64,000 nucleotides of DNA. Origin: Fragaria x ananassa (Eukaryota; Streptophyta; Magnoliopsida; Rosales; Rosaceae). Positions 22,501 through 33,773 of the stretch are shown in pieces. The DNA is taken from NCBI GenBank assembly GCA_034370585.1, contig CP139767.1, positions 10,062,001 through 10,126,000 of the forward strand. Direction: 5' to 3'. Below the pieces are notes generated by a model that did no database searches, was not told where the DNA came from, and worked only from the letters and a program-made list of their open reading frames with translations. The position numbers were made by a program, and so were the translations under genes. The stretch's first letter is position 1. Each line of letters starts with the position of its first letter.

Positions 22501-25134
22501 ATCCCGTCTTTGCTTGTTCTTCTTCCGACTCCGAATTTGTTTCCTTCGGCTTCTCTGGTGATTCCTTCAATAGCAACTGTTTGACGAGACCGGTCAATTC
22601 TGCAATTGCAGTGTTTGACGCAGCCATCTGCTTCTCCAACGCAGCAAGTCTTTCTTTCTATGGTGTTTCATCACCCATCTTCTTTCCTCTTGATCTTGTG
22701 GTATTTTCCAAAGACACAAGAGATTTTCCTAGCTTTCTGTAAAGTGAACGAGTCAGGACCATACACCACAAGACTCCCCACGGATACGGTTAGCTCTGAT
22801 TACCAACTTGATACGAATTACTCAGGTGTTACTACTAGTAGCGGAAATATTAGTAGTACTAAGACACTCAAGTAATGTAGGTCGAAGAAAATATATTCCT
22901 CTCTTATTATTGTGCAAAATGGTACAATGATTATTGTCTAATGCCTTCTCTCACAATAACACTCTAGCTCTCTGATTTGCTCTCTTCTAAACAGATGTTT
23001 CTGTTTCACTCTGGTCTAAACAGATGTTGTTTCTGTTTCACTCTGGTATCTAGAACTAAGCTAGGCACCTCTATTTATAGAGTCTAACTCTATAAATCCT
23101 TATCTAACTTGGAAACTACTCATTAACTAAGTTAGACAACTATTCATTTTCAAGCTAGAAAACTATGTAATTAACTAACTTGGAGAAGGAATCACTAATT
23201 CCTAAAAGCTAAAGGATACACCTCTATCAGATGATAGAAATGACGTAGCACTGTATTTGTTTTCTGTGTTTGGCTCTTATATCATTGATTGTAAAATTTC
23301 TGAATGGATAGAGGGGAGGTTCTGTGGTGGATGTGGGTTAAGTGCTCAGTTCTGATCCTAATCGGATAATTTGAACAAGTTTAGTAGTGTTCTAAAGTAC
23401 TAGAATTCTCTAATCAAATAATATAAAGACTGATCAAGGTTTCATAATGCTCTAAAGTTACAAAACATAAAAGCTGACATGAAATCGTGAACATCAATGT
23501 ATTGATCTAGGAAGCATGGAAGCTCTGCCCACGATTCGCGCTTCTGAAGCGGAAGTGAAGCGGAATTGTGTCGGAAGCGGTCGGAAGCGCATGGAATCGC
23601 TCTTCCTGGAAAAAAGGCTGTTTGGAAGCGCAACGGAAGCACGAGCTTCCAATTCGGAAGCGTGCAATTTTGATCTGGAAGCGTCCAAATTCCAAACCAA
23701 ATACCACCCAGCCCAAAATCCAAACCCAATACCACCACAAGCACCACTGACTTGTCTAGCTACCACCACCACCAATATTACCAATCACCATTCATCGCTC
23801 TTCTTGACACTGCTGACATTTTAGACGACCCCGAAACCGATTCCGGCATCTATCTAGTGCTAGAGGTACGAAAAGAACAAATGGGTTTACTGAGTACTGG
23901 TCCAAATTTTGCAGAAAGTTATGAACTTGCTGCAGAATTTGACGCCGGGAGAGTAATTGGGAGGAAGGAGTGTACAGACAGGTGTTGGAGTAGATGGGAG
24001 AGGGGCTGAGGACGCGCGTGAGGAGGGTTTGTTATTGTGATTAGGTTTTTTGTATTTGTTTAAGTGGATGGGTTTCCTGCAGCCTTATCTAGTTACTTGA
24101 TTCTAGAATTTTTGTTTTCTTTGTTTTATCTGATGGTTACTCTTAGGAGTTAGGACTAATTTATTCCTAGGGGTCTATCAAATTATACATTGCTAGCTTA
24201 AGCTCATGTTCATGTTCATGATCATGAGAATGAGAATGAGGATGATGTCTTTGGTGATTAAGTAGATTAGTGTTGATGTTTATTTGAGTTATTTGATTGT
24301 AGAACAATAACTTTGAATTTGAATTTGATAATGACTTTAAATTTTCTATTTATTTATTTTTGTATAATTAATAATATATATATATATATATTATTTTATT
24401 TCGACGCTTCCAAAATGTTTCCGCTTCCAACAAATTTTGAAAAAAAACGTTTCGCTTCCACGTTTCCGCTTCTGATTCCATGCAACGTAGGCATTGATTA
24501 CTACTTTACTAGTAGTGAGAAAAATCATTTATGTGGAAATTTTCAAATGGCACCTATGGAATTATAATACTATTATGATGATGATCGGTGATAGTAAGTT
24601 AGGTATCAGTATTATCATGAGTCATGACAATTTAACTATCATTACATTATCACCGATCACAATATTTTTCCCTGGGACCCTTTCCTCACCTTCACTCTAT
24701 TGATTCTGAGCATGTATTTTTTTCGCTGCTAGAAATAACGGAATCAGTTGCTAGCTAGGATGTGGTTAGGCTATTAATAGTAAATAAATCTCTGCTTCTT
24801 TTGCAGGTTTATCATTGGTTTCTTCCTTGCTGCTATTCCATGGTATGTTGGGGTGATTATTCTAGTTTGTTCCAGGATAGACTACCGAGAGAAACCAGGA
24901 TATATCGCTTGCACAGTTGCTGTGAGTAACATATTTCGTTACATTTGCCATTTGTTTCCCCTATCTTTCATCTAAATCCGATCTTTTGAGTATGGGCATA
25001 GTACTTGCTTGCTTGCGGTGCTAATTGCATATTGTTGCCACAAACACTTTTTTCTGATACCACTACATGTGCAGGCTATTCTTGCTACAATCGCTATTAT
25101 CCTTGGTGCCACAAAGGGAAATGATGACTGGTAG
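19560..25134 (+). CDS. 60S ribosomal protein L18a-like membrane protein
   Basis: Four coding exons with canonical junctions: 19560-19794, 20306-20381, 24807-24921 and 25075-25134, joining in frame to 161 residues. The N-terminal exon is rich in His, Pro and Gly (GHQHHHPPPPPPPPSAPEYG, and a QYYAQGYQ stretch). Exon 2 carries RERRLPCCGLGLGWCLF. Exons 3 and 4 encode two hydrophobic segments (IIGFFLAAIPWYVGVIILVC and CTVAAILATIAIILGA) with the short link SRIDYREKPGY between them. This pattern is that of plant proteins annotated as 60S ribosomal protein L18a-like (At3g14430 type). Despite the name they look like small two-pass membrane proteins with a proline-rich tail, and their role is poorly known. 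Intron 2 has grown to about 4.4 kb by two transposon insertions, while all splice sites remain intact. Confidence 0.9.
20426..20837 (-). repeat. 3' LTR of the gypsy element
   Basis: 412 bp, bounded TG..CA. Read on plus it begins TGATACGAATTACTC and ends CACCTGTATCA. It differs from the partner LTR by a handful of substitutions and short indels, for example a doubled AACAGATGTTGTTTC unit and a missing AACTCTATAAATC. Confidence 0.92.
20875..21240 (-). other. Unidentified interior frame of the gypsy element
   Basis: An open frame of about 120 codons between the protease and the 3' LTR. It is basic (KTKLKKSQAKYK, LRRSKERLKEDLL) and contains RVDQVPSKAKWFSKKKG. I do not recognise RT, RNase H or integrase motifs. 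It may be a relic of pol or a sequence acquired by the non-autonomous element. Confidence 0.3.
21466..22678 (-). pseudogene. Ty3/gypsy gag-protease, interrupted
   Basis: Gag starts at the ATG at 22678 but meets a TAG at codon 7 (22660-22658). It then reads through to 21938 with a retrotransposon gag core (VPMYDGNVNVDKLDDWIERL, TWWKSHRR, FYPVGFLEERWNKWHNLRQ). A frame change near 21975-21938 leads to the second part: a CCHC zinc knuckle (CSYCEGTGHVADKC) and an aspartic protease core reading DPGSQKNLIS, where the active-site D-T/S-G has become D-P-G. The frame ends at 21466. The stop, the frame change and the altered protease motif all indicate decay. Confidence 0.85.
22809..23229 (-). repeat. 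5' LTR of the gypsy element
   Basis: 421 bp, bounded TG..CA, upstream with respect to the gag frame on the minus strand. The difference from the other LTR is of the order of a few percent, suggesting an insertion that is not brand new. Confidence 0.92.
23514..24483. mobile_element. Non-autonomous hAT-type MITE
   Basis: About 970 bp bounded by short inverted ends GCATGGAA and TTCCATGC. The left 190 bp are packed with GGAAGCG and related words, and the right 90 bp with the complement CGCTTCC, an inverted subterminal array typical of hAT elements. The 8-bp flanks (GATCTAGG and AACGTAGG) match only partly, so the target duplication is uncertain. Interior frames have no recognisable product. It lies in intron 2 of the L18a-like gene, downstream of the gypsy element. 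Confidence 0.65.
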
Positions 25135-25756
25135 TCTCAGAGAAGGTTTGTATAGCTATTGATGCATATTCAAATTCCTTGAAAGACCAAGGGGTATCAA
25201 TTAGCCTATATACACAGTGCTTAAACTCGTGGAAACTCACTGTATGTCTCCAGGATTCATGATGGTATTGTAATATGTAGCTTAAACTGCGAATGGTAAT
25301 GTGAAAATGTTAAAAGATGATTATGTTGATTAATTGTTACTGTTCTTTAATAATTCATATAATACACATTATGACAACTTTCTTTGAAATGAGGTTGGTG
25401 CTGCTGGCTGCTTTATTCGCTTTACAAATGTGATGTAATACCGAAAATATAACTTCATTACAAAGAAGCATCATGGCCAGCCAATAGCTCAGCAATGTTT
25501 GGCTGAGTTACAGCTATTTTACATAAGACTTTTTTAATGGGGCACCGGATAACTATTTTTCAATAATGAAATGTTGCAAGGATTTACTTAAATCAATCTT
25601 TTCTCGAGGATCTAAATATAGTTTTGATGCACACTCAAAGAGTTAGGAATTGAGTTAACTTTGACATCAACCAGAGTGGGCAAAGCTTGTAGAGTTCCCG
25701 ATGGACTCTCCGAGGATCTTGAGCAGTACAGTCACAACTGTCAGCCTGATGGTCGA

Positions 25757-25955
25757 TCTTGAGCTGTACTATCAAACTGATTCAAGAAGGGCTGATGCAC
25801 GTTTAGCAAACGTAGGGTGCTCAATGTTCCCGATCTGGACTTGGTCGACAAATATAAGCATGATGAGCTTGGTTTCAAGACATTTGTCATCAACCGTTTC
25901 TCTGGAGTAGAGATGGATTTGCACTGCGCTAAGGCGTACTGTAGTTGAAGGGGAT
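25757..25955. pseudogene. Scrambled fragment of an F-box/LRR gene
   Basis: Two pieces of an F-box gene of the type found at 34.7 kb lie head to head. From 25822 to about 25955 (plus) the sequence reads NVPDLDLV, then KHDELGFKTFV and an RWxCxALR-like remnant. From about 25822 back to 25770 (minus) it reads EHPTFAKRASALLESV, which belongs near the end of exon 1 in intact copies. In an intact gene these parts are about 700 bp apart in the same orientation, so this is a deletion-inversion product. It is not coding. Confidence 0.75.
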
Positions 25956-26029
25956 CTTTCTGTCACATAAAAAAACAGACTAGAAATATAAGGGTTCATG
26001 GAAGTGATGATTGAATAAGTTATTGTATA

Positions 26030-27382
26030 TCTGTATATATTAAGCGAAGCCGGGGGGATTACTGTTCACGGAACAGTGTCCTCCCGAAACTACCTCTGTA
26101 TTTTTCAGTTTTTCTCTGTTTTGCCATTCTATCAGTTTTCCGAAATTACCCCTGTATTTTTTCGTTTTTCTCTGTTTGGCCATACAGTGTCCTCCCGAAA
26201 CTACCCCTGTATTTTTCAGTTTTTCTCTGTTTTGCCATTCTATCAGTTTTCCGAAATTACCCCTGCATTTTTTCGTTTTTCTCTGTTTTGCCATTCCATC
26301 AGTTTTTTCCTTTATTGTGTTATGCCCCTCCATTTTTTTATTTCAGTTTTACCTGTTAAGTTTTAATTTGAGATTTGCCCCTCTATTTTTACTATAATTT
26401 CAGTTTTGACTCTTGATTTTTTTTTCTTTCTGTTTTCCTACTCAGTTTTTTTTGTCAATGTTATTCGTTTTGCATGAGAGAAAATTACATTTAAAAAAAT
26501 AGCAATAATAATAATAATAAGAGAAAATCAAATAATTGTGTGTTGATCGGTGTCAATTGCGTGTAGTTAGTAAAACAAACATATTATAATTTGTGTTTGG
26601 TTTATGACTAACATTGTTTTAATCATTCTATTCATTGTTCCCTTATTTCATTTTAAGATTTGAACTATGGATTTTAAAAATAATCTTTTCATCTTAATTA
26701 GGTTGATGTTACAAAACTGATATTATGACTTCATTCACTCAACAATTGACAATGTGTTGACCGTTAATGTTCATAATTAATTCCCTTTTAATACAATTTA
26801 TGGGTTCAACTTACATATCTAAAACGAATGTGATGTGCTCATGTTTTTTAACTTCAGTATTGTCTAATGTTCAACATATGACATGTATTGATGGATACTC
26901 TTTATATGTTTCTAATTCTACAAATCTTGGCTGTTGATTATTGTTCAGCTTTCTTTTAAAAACAAATTTAGATTTCAAGGAGCTATTTTTTTTTTATAAA
27001 AACCGCACAATAATTAATCGAATTAAAAAAAAGTGTACGATAATTATGAAATTGGCAGAAACCGCACTTCCGCAAGCTTTCACAATTAATTCCCTTTTAA
27101 TTCAATTGATGGATTCAACTTATCTAAATACAATGTAATGTGCTAATGTTTCTTTACTTCTAATTATTGGTCAACTTTATTTCAAAATGGAATTTATATG
27201 TGGGTTGACTTTGTTTTCGATTACTATGTCACTCAATTGTGTCATTTTTATTTGAATTTTGTACAGTTGTTGTTTATGAAAATCGTACAATAATTGATGA
27301 AACTAACAAAGATTTCACAATAATTATGAAATTGATATAAAACGCACTTCCGCACGCGCGCAAGCGCGTGTAGGAAGGCTAG
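26030..27382 (+). mobile_element. Non-autonomous Helitron
   Basis: The 5' end reads TCTGTATATATTAAGCG, matching the Helitron TC...TATTAA start, and is preceded by A. The 3' end reads CTAG (27379-27382) and is followed by T, so the insertion is between A and T with no target duplication. Nine bases before CTAG is a perfect hairpin: ACGCGC (27354-27359), loop GCAA, GCGCGT (27364-27369), extended by one more C-G pair. There is no Rep/helicase frame. The interior holds a duplicated 3'-terminal-like segment and a short tandem repeat near the 5' end, both listed separately. Confidence 0.9.
26077..26300. repeat. Tandem repeat inside the Helitron
   Basis: A unit of about 55-60 bp with the words GAAAYTACCCCTGTATTTTT, TTTTTCTCTGTTTTGCCATT and TATCAGTTTTCC recurs about four times with alternating variants (CAGTGTCCTCCCGAAAC versus ATCAGTTTTCCGAAAT). 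Open frames across it on both strands are repeat artefacts. Confidence 0.85.
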
Positions 27383-28194
27383 TAATACAATAAAACGTAC
27401 CTTTGGTAAATCATAGATTCGATGGGTATTTTAGAACCATACCCATGATCTGATGCAGCTGCAAAAGGTTTCATAATTGCCTTTATGAAATCAAAGACCT
27501 ATCTAGTACATAAATAATTAGGAATGAGAGACATGTACAAATAACTATCAATCTTCATGTTGTTTATATAGGCAAATTAAGAGAATTCTGTTACGTACAC
27601 ATTAAATATGTGTGGTTATTTATTTTGATAAAGATGTGAACCTGGTCACCATGTCAATTAATGACCTTGAATCTTGTGGTTATTTGCATTTGATTAATAT
27701 GTGGTTGAGATTAAAACGCTTGATAATCATGAGGTTACCTTTTATTTTTTATCCTATTTTCTTCATATCTTGTGGTGAAATGTATAATGACTAATTCAAA
27801 GTTTCTTGGTGAAATATATTATTATCAGATGTTCTCACACGTTTATATATATTATTATCGGACATTTTTTTTCATATAGATCCACTTAAATATTTTTACC
27901 CACATAAGTCCATCCAAGCCTGAATATATGTTTTATTTAGGTATTGAAGTTCAACAAAATTACAAACTGTCATTCAACCTAAAAAAAATGACTTATATTT
28001 ACAAAAATACCACGGAGTAAAAAGTCAACAATCTCTCTTCTTTCTAGAAAAGTCTCCAGCCAACCTCTGGTGAGTCGTCTGCAGACCTCTGCCGAGGTTT
28101 CCGGCCAACCTCCGGCGAGTCTCCTATCGAATTTCAGCGAGGTGTCCGACCGACCTCTGGTGAGGTTTCCAGCAAACTTTCGATAATCACAAAA

Positions 28195-28505
28195 GTTACT
28201 ATCACCAACAACAAAAACTACTATCACCAGCAACAAAAGCTACTACCACCAGCTACAAAAGCCACTATAGTGAGATCTCCGACAATCTCCGAAGAGGTCT
28301 TAAAAGATATTGTCGCCAATAACAAAAGCTACTACAGCCACCAACAAAAGCTACTACAGCCACCAACAAAAGATACTACCACAATAGCTATTGCCACTAA
28401 CACCAAAAGCTACTACCACCTTTAGCAAAAACTACTACCGCCGACAAGAAAAGCTATTACTACTGGTAACAAAAACAACTACCGCTAGTAACAAAAACTA
28501 CTATA
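28195..28505. repeat. Degenerate ACAAAAGCTACTACC minisatellite
   Basis: Around a dozen imperfect copies of a unit near 21-24 bp, core AACAAAAGCTACTACCACC, with substitutions (AACTACTATC, GCTACTACAGCC). Upstream, 28060-28180 is another repetitive stretch built on CCTCTGGTGAG and TTTCCGGCCAACC words. No coding assignment. Confidence 0.8.
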
Positions 28506-29156
28506 GACGTTGTGGAGGGTGCTTTTGATTAAGGGTTATACAACAATGAGACAAGCATGGCTGAGCCCAATATCAGTCCCATTTGTCTACGTTAGCGGAA
28601 ACTAGACCCAGAAAGCTTCGAAGGACTGAGAATCCAAGGAAGTTGGTTGTTGTGTTTTTTTTGGCAGCTCCTTGCATGTTAATAATAGTGAATCCAACAT
28701 TCTCGAAAAGGCTTCTTGAAAAGGCTTAGCAAGAGGTGCATGACGTGAGAGCTAGAAAAACATAAGTTTCAAAAGAAGAGATCCCGATAGTGGTTGGTCT
28801 ATCGTTAAAGGTATTGCGTATAAAGGATATGAGTTGAGTTATTTAGGATAGATATTGGTGGATTGCTTGAGCTTGCTACTTGGTTTGCATATGTGCTTTT
28901 AGGGTTGTATTTGGATCTGGGAATGGGATGGATATGAGGAATTCCTTGGCTGGGAGAGAAGAAGCATGGCAGAAGAAGAGTGCTAGAGAGCTTGCTAGCC
29001 TCCTCCTTTTTGGTTCCCTTTGTGTTGTTGTGTTGCTACGAAAATATATCTCTATGGTATTTTATTGTGTAGCTGGAATTAAGAATACTATGTTAAAATG
29101 TTAAAGTTTATTTGTTTGGATTTGAATTGGGTCTCTCTTCTTCATTTATCCGTACT

Positions 29157-30911
29157 ATGAGTGTCACACCTCGGACCGATGTCGGTGGGTTTTAAGTCAC
29201 CGGACGTCGATCCCGAGGCGTGAACGAGTGTTACAAAGCGGAATGTAAACAAAAGAACTAATTTCTAGGCTCTTCACTCTAGGCTTGTTGTCTACCCTTT
29301 TCCCGGCTCGGTACAACCTAATTTCTGAAAAAAAATATCAGAGATTGATGGGTGAGCATAACCACGTGCTCAGTGAGTAGACCAATGTAATATGTCCGCA
29401 AAGCCATGTCATTTTACACACGCTACAAAATACGTATATTGTATACACATCGAGTCACGCAATTCATCACATCGCACAATCCCTACTTATTGGATATCCT
29501 TTAATTTAGTGATCCCCACGGGAACCTAATGACCTTCAAGTCCTATATCTCTATGTGTCACATCCTTACTTCGGCATGACCAATTAAGAAGTTCACATGT
29601 TCCATGATTAGTCAAACAATATATCCAACACATAAATATATATAAACTTCACATATTTTGCAAATCGACATGCTTCACTATGAAAATAGAGAGATATTTC
29701 ATAAATAGATCAAAATCATGTTTTTTGACTATTTTAATAGCAAATAAGAATATTTGAAACATATTACATAAATCCACTCACCTCGTTAATACGAATCCCC
29801 ACCAAGAACATCGATCGTACACCGAGCCTCGTAAAATGATCCATCTAGAAATCACCGTTAGATCTAACCCAAACCTCAAGGATAGAAAGAGGACATCCAG
29901 AAAAACCCGTAGCCCTTCGCTGATTCAGAATCGAAGTTACGGATCAAAAGTTATGATCCGTCAAAATTTGGTCGTAAAATTCTAGAGAGAGAAAGAAATG
30001 AGGAGAGAGAGAGAGAGAGTGTGTTGCGGCTTAAATGAAAACGAAAGGCAGCTGATCTATTTATAGGAATGTAAGCCGACAATCAAGAGAAATTTTTCAG
30101 TGTACAGTAGCACCACGTGGCAATGACATGTGGTGCTACATGCTTCTAAAAAATCGCCATGTGTACAACTTAAACACATAATCTAACGCAGAAAAGTTCC
30201 AGAAAAAAAAAAACACAAACCCAAATTCATCCATCATTGATTCACTGTGTAAAACGCTTTACTTTCCAATGGGTCATGTCAGGAAAGAATAAGAACCCTA
30301 ATTTGATCTAAAGGGTTATATCAAAGAAGAACATGTCTCATATAAGAAATGCAAAATCAGAATAATTGAAATGGATGATATCAAATCATAATTGAAAGGG
30401 GTCCTCCATGCCTCTCATGAAGAACTCCCAAGAGGATAATTCATTCTCCAGGTGATGAGTAGGTCTGTTTGTGCTTTCTTTTGGCTCTTATTTGGCTTAA
30501 TTTGATCCCAAAGAGTTATATTAAAGAACAATAGGTCTGCATTTGGGTGCTTTTTATTGTAATTTGATCAAAAGCAAAGAAAACATAACAACGTTTGTTA
30601 AAGCCAGAACAAAATCCAGATCTCAATTCTTTGGAAATTTCACACAGAAGTAGAAAAATGATCTGATACTAATTTTGGGTGCCCATCAATCTTTATGAGA
30701 TTACATGAAAGATCTTCAATCCATGCCATGGCAGAAGTCTTGATTATGAGACTACGAAACTTCAACTAAACTTTAAAAAATCGTTAAAAATAGCTTGGGA
30801 CTCCGAAAAATTCACCGAAAAATGCAGCGAACTCATGATGACATATAGTTTCTAATTCTAAGAAGAAAAATACATTTTGAGAAATTTCAAAATTCGGGAT
30901 GTTACAATGAA
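29157..30911 (+). mobile_element. Solo LTR with near-perfect target duplication
   Basis: A 1,745-bp segment (29162-30906) begins TGTCACACCTCGGACCGATG and ends TTCGGGATGTTACA, the paired termini typical of gypsy-type LTRs. The flanking pentamers are ATGAG (29157-29161) and ATGAA (30907-30911), four of five identical. There is no gag-pol and no second LTR, so it is a solo LTR formed by recombination between two LTRs. A GA-rich tract and a TATTTATAGG promoter-like box lie near 30001-30070. Confidence 0.75.
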
Positions 30912-32205
30912 TTAGGCCGTTGGGCATGAATTTTGGTTCCAAGTCCAAAATTACCAACGATCTTAAAACTTATAACGGACCCCATGCAATTCCATTACTT
31001 TCCATACCACACCCATTCTTGTAAGCCCCAAGTGCATGAATGTGGCTTAAGTCCACGTGCATGGCGTGATGTTACGAGTATGATTCACTTTAAAGCATGA
31101 ATCGAGCTTAACAAATTAATTGGGCTTGCTATCTGGATTCTTTAGCCTCAACATTAGCCCTTTTATTATATGGGCCATGAAAGCATGAGAATGGGTCAGA
31201 TAATCAACACCAAATTTCTGGTCATTGCACGACATGAATAACTGGTCTCTCCTTCAAATGGCATTTTTTTTTCTTTTTAATCTTTGAGGTAAAGAAGCTC
31301 ATCTTTCTTCACAGTCTCTGGGCTTGAGAAACCGTGTTTACAACCCCCGTATCTCATCCAAAACAGATGGATTGTGTTATGCCTGTGGTTGAGTTACTTT
31401 AAGCCTTCTGATTAGATTATGCGCTCGAAAGGAAGGAAGATTTCTCAATAGGCTTGTTGTTTTGAAATCTCTCTTGCTCAATATAGGTGTCTCCTTTGTG
31501 ATGCATCTACTCTCTAACAGATCGATCATCCAAGCATTAATTCCCAATTGAAGCCCCAATTTCTTCACAAACCCTAAAACCAACAAAGAATGAAAAACCT
31601 TCGACTCCTCCTCCGTCAACGAATCGAACCCCTTCTTAACCAGCTATGCGAGGCAGTGACCAACATCTTCACCACCGCTATCATTGCAAAATCACTTTGA
31701 GATTCACCATCGCATCAACAAAATCCACAAATCCAAATCGATTCCACTTCCTCACAATCTCTTATAGGCAAACGAACATGTAGCTTATCACAGATTTGAT
31801 CAGAAACGCGAAACAATTAGAATCGAGCAGATCTGAATCGGAAACCTAGCAAAGAAGAAAAGCGTACCTTAGATCCGATCAGTGGGTGAGATATAATGGA
31901 GAGAAGCGCGGGAAGTAAAGCGACGGAGACATAGGCCTCAAAATCAAAGTTTGGGAGATGAAGAGTACGAGTTACTGGCACCGATCTGATCTTCAGGGAG
32001 AGAAACCTCTGTCATCGACCATATCTGGTTCTTCTCAATCGGAATCCATCAACGTGATATTGTACTTCTCGATCGGAGGCCGATCCGTTTCGGCGTAGTC
32101 ATCATCTTCCTCAACGACCGCCTTCGACCACGAGGAATGTCATGAAGTCGAGCTGGCGGTGGCGTCCAGGTAGTGTCGTCGAGGCGGTGGCATCTTCCGA
32201 TGAAT

Positions 32206-32253
<48 letters not shown>

Positions 32254-33773
32254 GAACATGGGAGAGTGAGGAGGGTATTTTAAGTATACTATAAATCAGT
32301 TGGTGAATTGGGTCCTTAAATGCATTTATGTGGGTAAAAATGATAAGATGAACTTATGTAGAAGAAAATGTTGAGGACTTGCAAAACTAGCTATCGAAAA
32401 CAAAGTTTTGGAAGACCTAAATAAATGGTCACGTACTATATATTCACTGAACCTTTATTATTTACGCTACTGTTATTGCTTGAAACTATATTAACGACCA
32501 CATATACTAAAAACGTTGGTTGGAAAAATATGCATAGGCTACAACCGTGTTAGCCCTTCACATGAAGATTGCTAGTGCCATGAAGTAATTGACGATACCA
32601 TTCGCATAACTGAAAATTCTTGCTAATGTAACTACCATTTTTGCTATTACTGCTAGTTTTGTATTTTTATTGCAATTTTGTGCAGGTTATTGCAGTATAT
32701 GAGACACATGCATGCACAAAGCAGAAAGTGACTCTAATGAGAAATGTTTGGTGCATCAAAATTAAAATGGGAAAGCATTTAGGTGACACGGTATTTTTGG
32801 TAATTAATTTTTGAAAATAATGTACCTAGACATGGGATCATTTTGAAAATATCTAGGTATATATGTATCAACATGTACTCATGCAATGGTAGACACATTT
32901 TATTCATTTAATGGTAGGTGAACGTTGCTACCACTATATAAAGAATCGGTTCAGTATTGATATACTCATCCTACACCCTCATTCTTCCCTTGCTAGCGTA
33001 ATTGAAATCAAAAGAAATTTGGTCCTTGATTCAGAGTTCGAGTTTGATCCAGATAGTTTGAGAGGTTTGTTAAAAACTTAGAAACACTCTTGTTGCAGTT
33101 CTCATTTTTCACTTAGCCTATTCATTGTTTCATAGAACACAATCGGAGAAAAGATATTTCAGCATATCTCATCACCTGGTATTTAAGTTTGTTCACAACT
33201 TTTCCTCTTCATATATGCAATCATCTTATATTGTTGTCTGAAACTAATAAGCTCATTGTTGGTGTTGTCTGTACTCATACAACATGCACATATGCATCTT
33301 GACCTTGTTTTCGTTCTTAGCTAAGAATCTCAAGCTTCATTACCTTTGGTATAAATATGTAGCGGATGTCAACTCTTATCATGATTCACAATGAATGAAC
33401 AACACATTTTCGCGGGAAATGTTGTTCGTTTTTTTGTCTCCGTTGTCTTAATTGTTCATATATAATGTGATTTCTCCGTTGTCCATATATAATGTGAAAT
33501 TTAACGGTTGAATTTATTAGTTGTTATTGTCACGTGTCAAATAAAAAGAAAAACTCTTAGAAGTTATGTTGTATTCATTTTAACATTTTAAACTATTCGC
33601 TCAAATTCACATCGTAACATGCATAATAATTACACCTAAGTGTGACATCATCTATACATGAAATTTGGGTTGAAATATCGGTTGCTCTCACGTGACAAAA
33701 TAGAGAAGCCCATAAAATTTCATGATATATTTTTTACTTTTTAATAATTTGAAGACTTGTTCTAATTAGTAAA
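30912..33773. other. Repeat-rich intergenic DNA
   Basis: There is no recognisable host gene. An 80-codon frame on minus (31619-31377) has a protein-like composition but no family match. It is followed upstream by leader-like sequence and a (GA)n tract, so a captured or dead gene piece is possible. Confidence 0.35.
32211..32248. repeat. (GA)n microsatellite
   Basis: Pure GA dinucleotide run of about 19 repeats. GA/CT tracts often occur in plant 5' leaders, but no gene start is supported next to it. Confidence 0.95.

Larger units (their letters stand above)
20421..23234 (-). mobile_element. Non-autonomous Ty3/gypsy retrotransposon with target duplication
   Basis: Two near-identical LTRs at 20426-20837 and 22809-23229, each starting TGATACGAATTACTC and ending TATCA. 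They are flanked by the 5-bp direct repeat GATGA (20421-20425 and 23230-23234). On the minus strand a primer-binding-site-like TTGGTAATCAGAGC follows the upstream LTR; it resembles the initiator-Met type with one extra A. A polypurine tract AAAAGGGGGAGCCA precedes the downstream LTR. The 1.97-kb interior encodes only gag, zinc knuckle and protease; reverse transcriptase, RNase H and integrase are absent, so movement would require help from another element. It lies antisense to the host gene in its intron 2. Confidence 0.95.
27860..32370. mobile_element. Possible Mutator-like element defined by diverged inverted ends
   Basis: The sequence at 27862-27915 (CATTTTTTTTCATATAG, ATTTTTACCCACATAAGT) resembles the reverse complement of 32313-32371 (CATTTTCTTCTACATAAG, ATTTTTACCCACATAAAT) at roughly 75 percent by eye. 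A second pair of words, TTTATTTAGGT near 27935 and its complement near 32420, lies in a different order. No transposase and no target duplication were found. The solo LTR at 29162 would be nested inside. The two ends could also belong to independent elements of one family. Confidence 0.3.

Noticed and set aside
23752..24009. Captured gene in the hAT MITE
   Set aside because: An 85-codon frame is present but begins with TTG and matches nothing I know; no evidence of an exon captured from a host gene.
26040..26400. Open frames with repeated phrases on both strands
   Set aside because: They come from the tandem repeat inside the Helitron and have no independent coding evidence.
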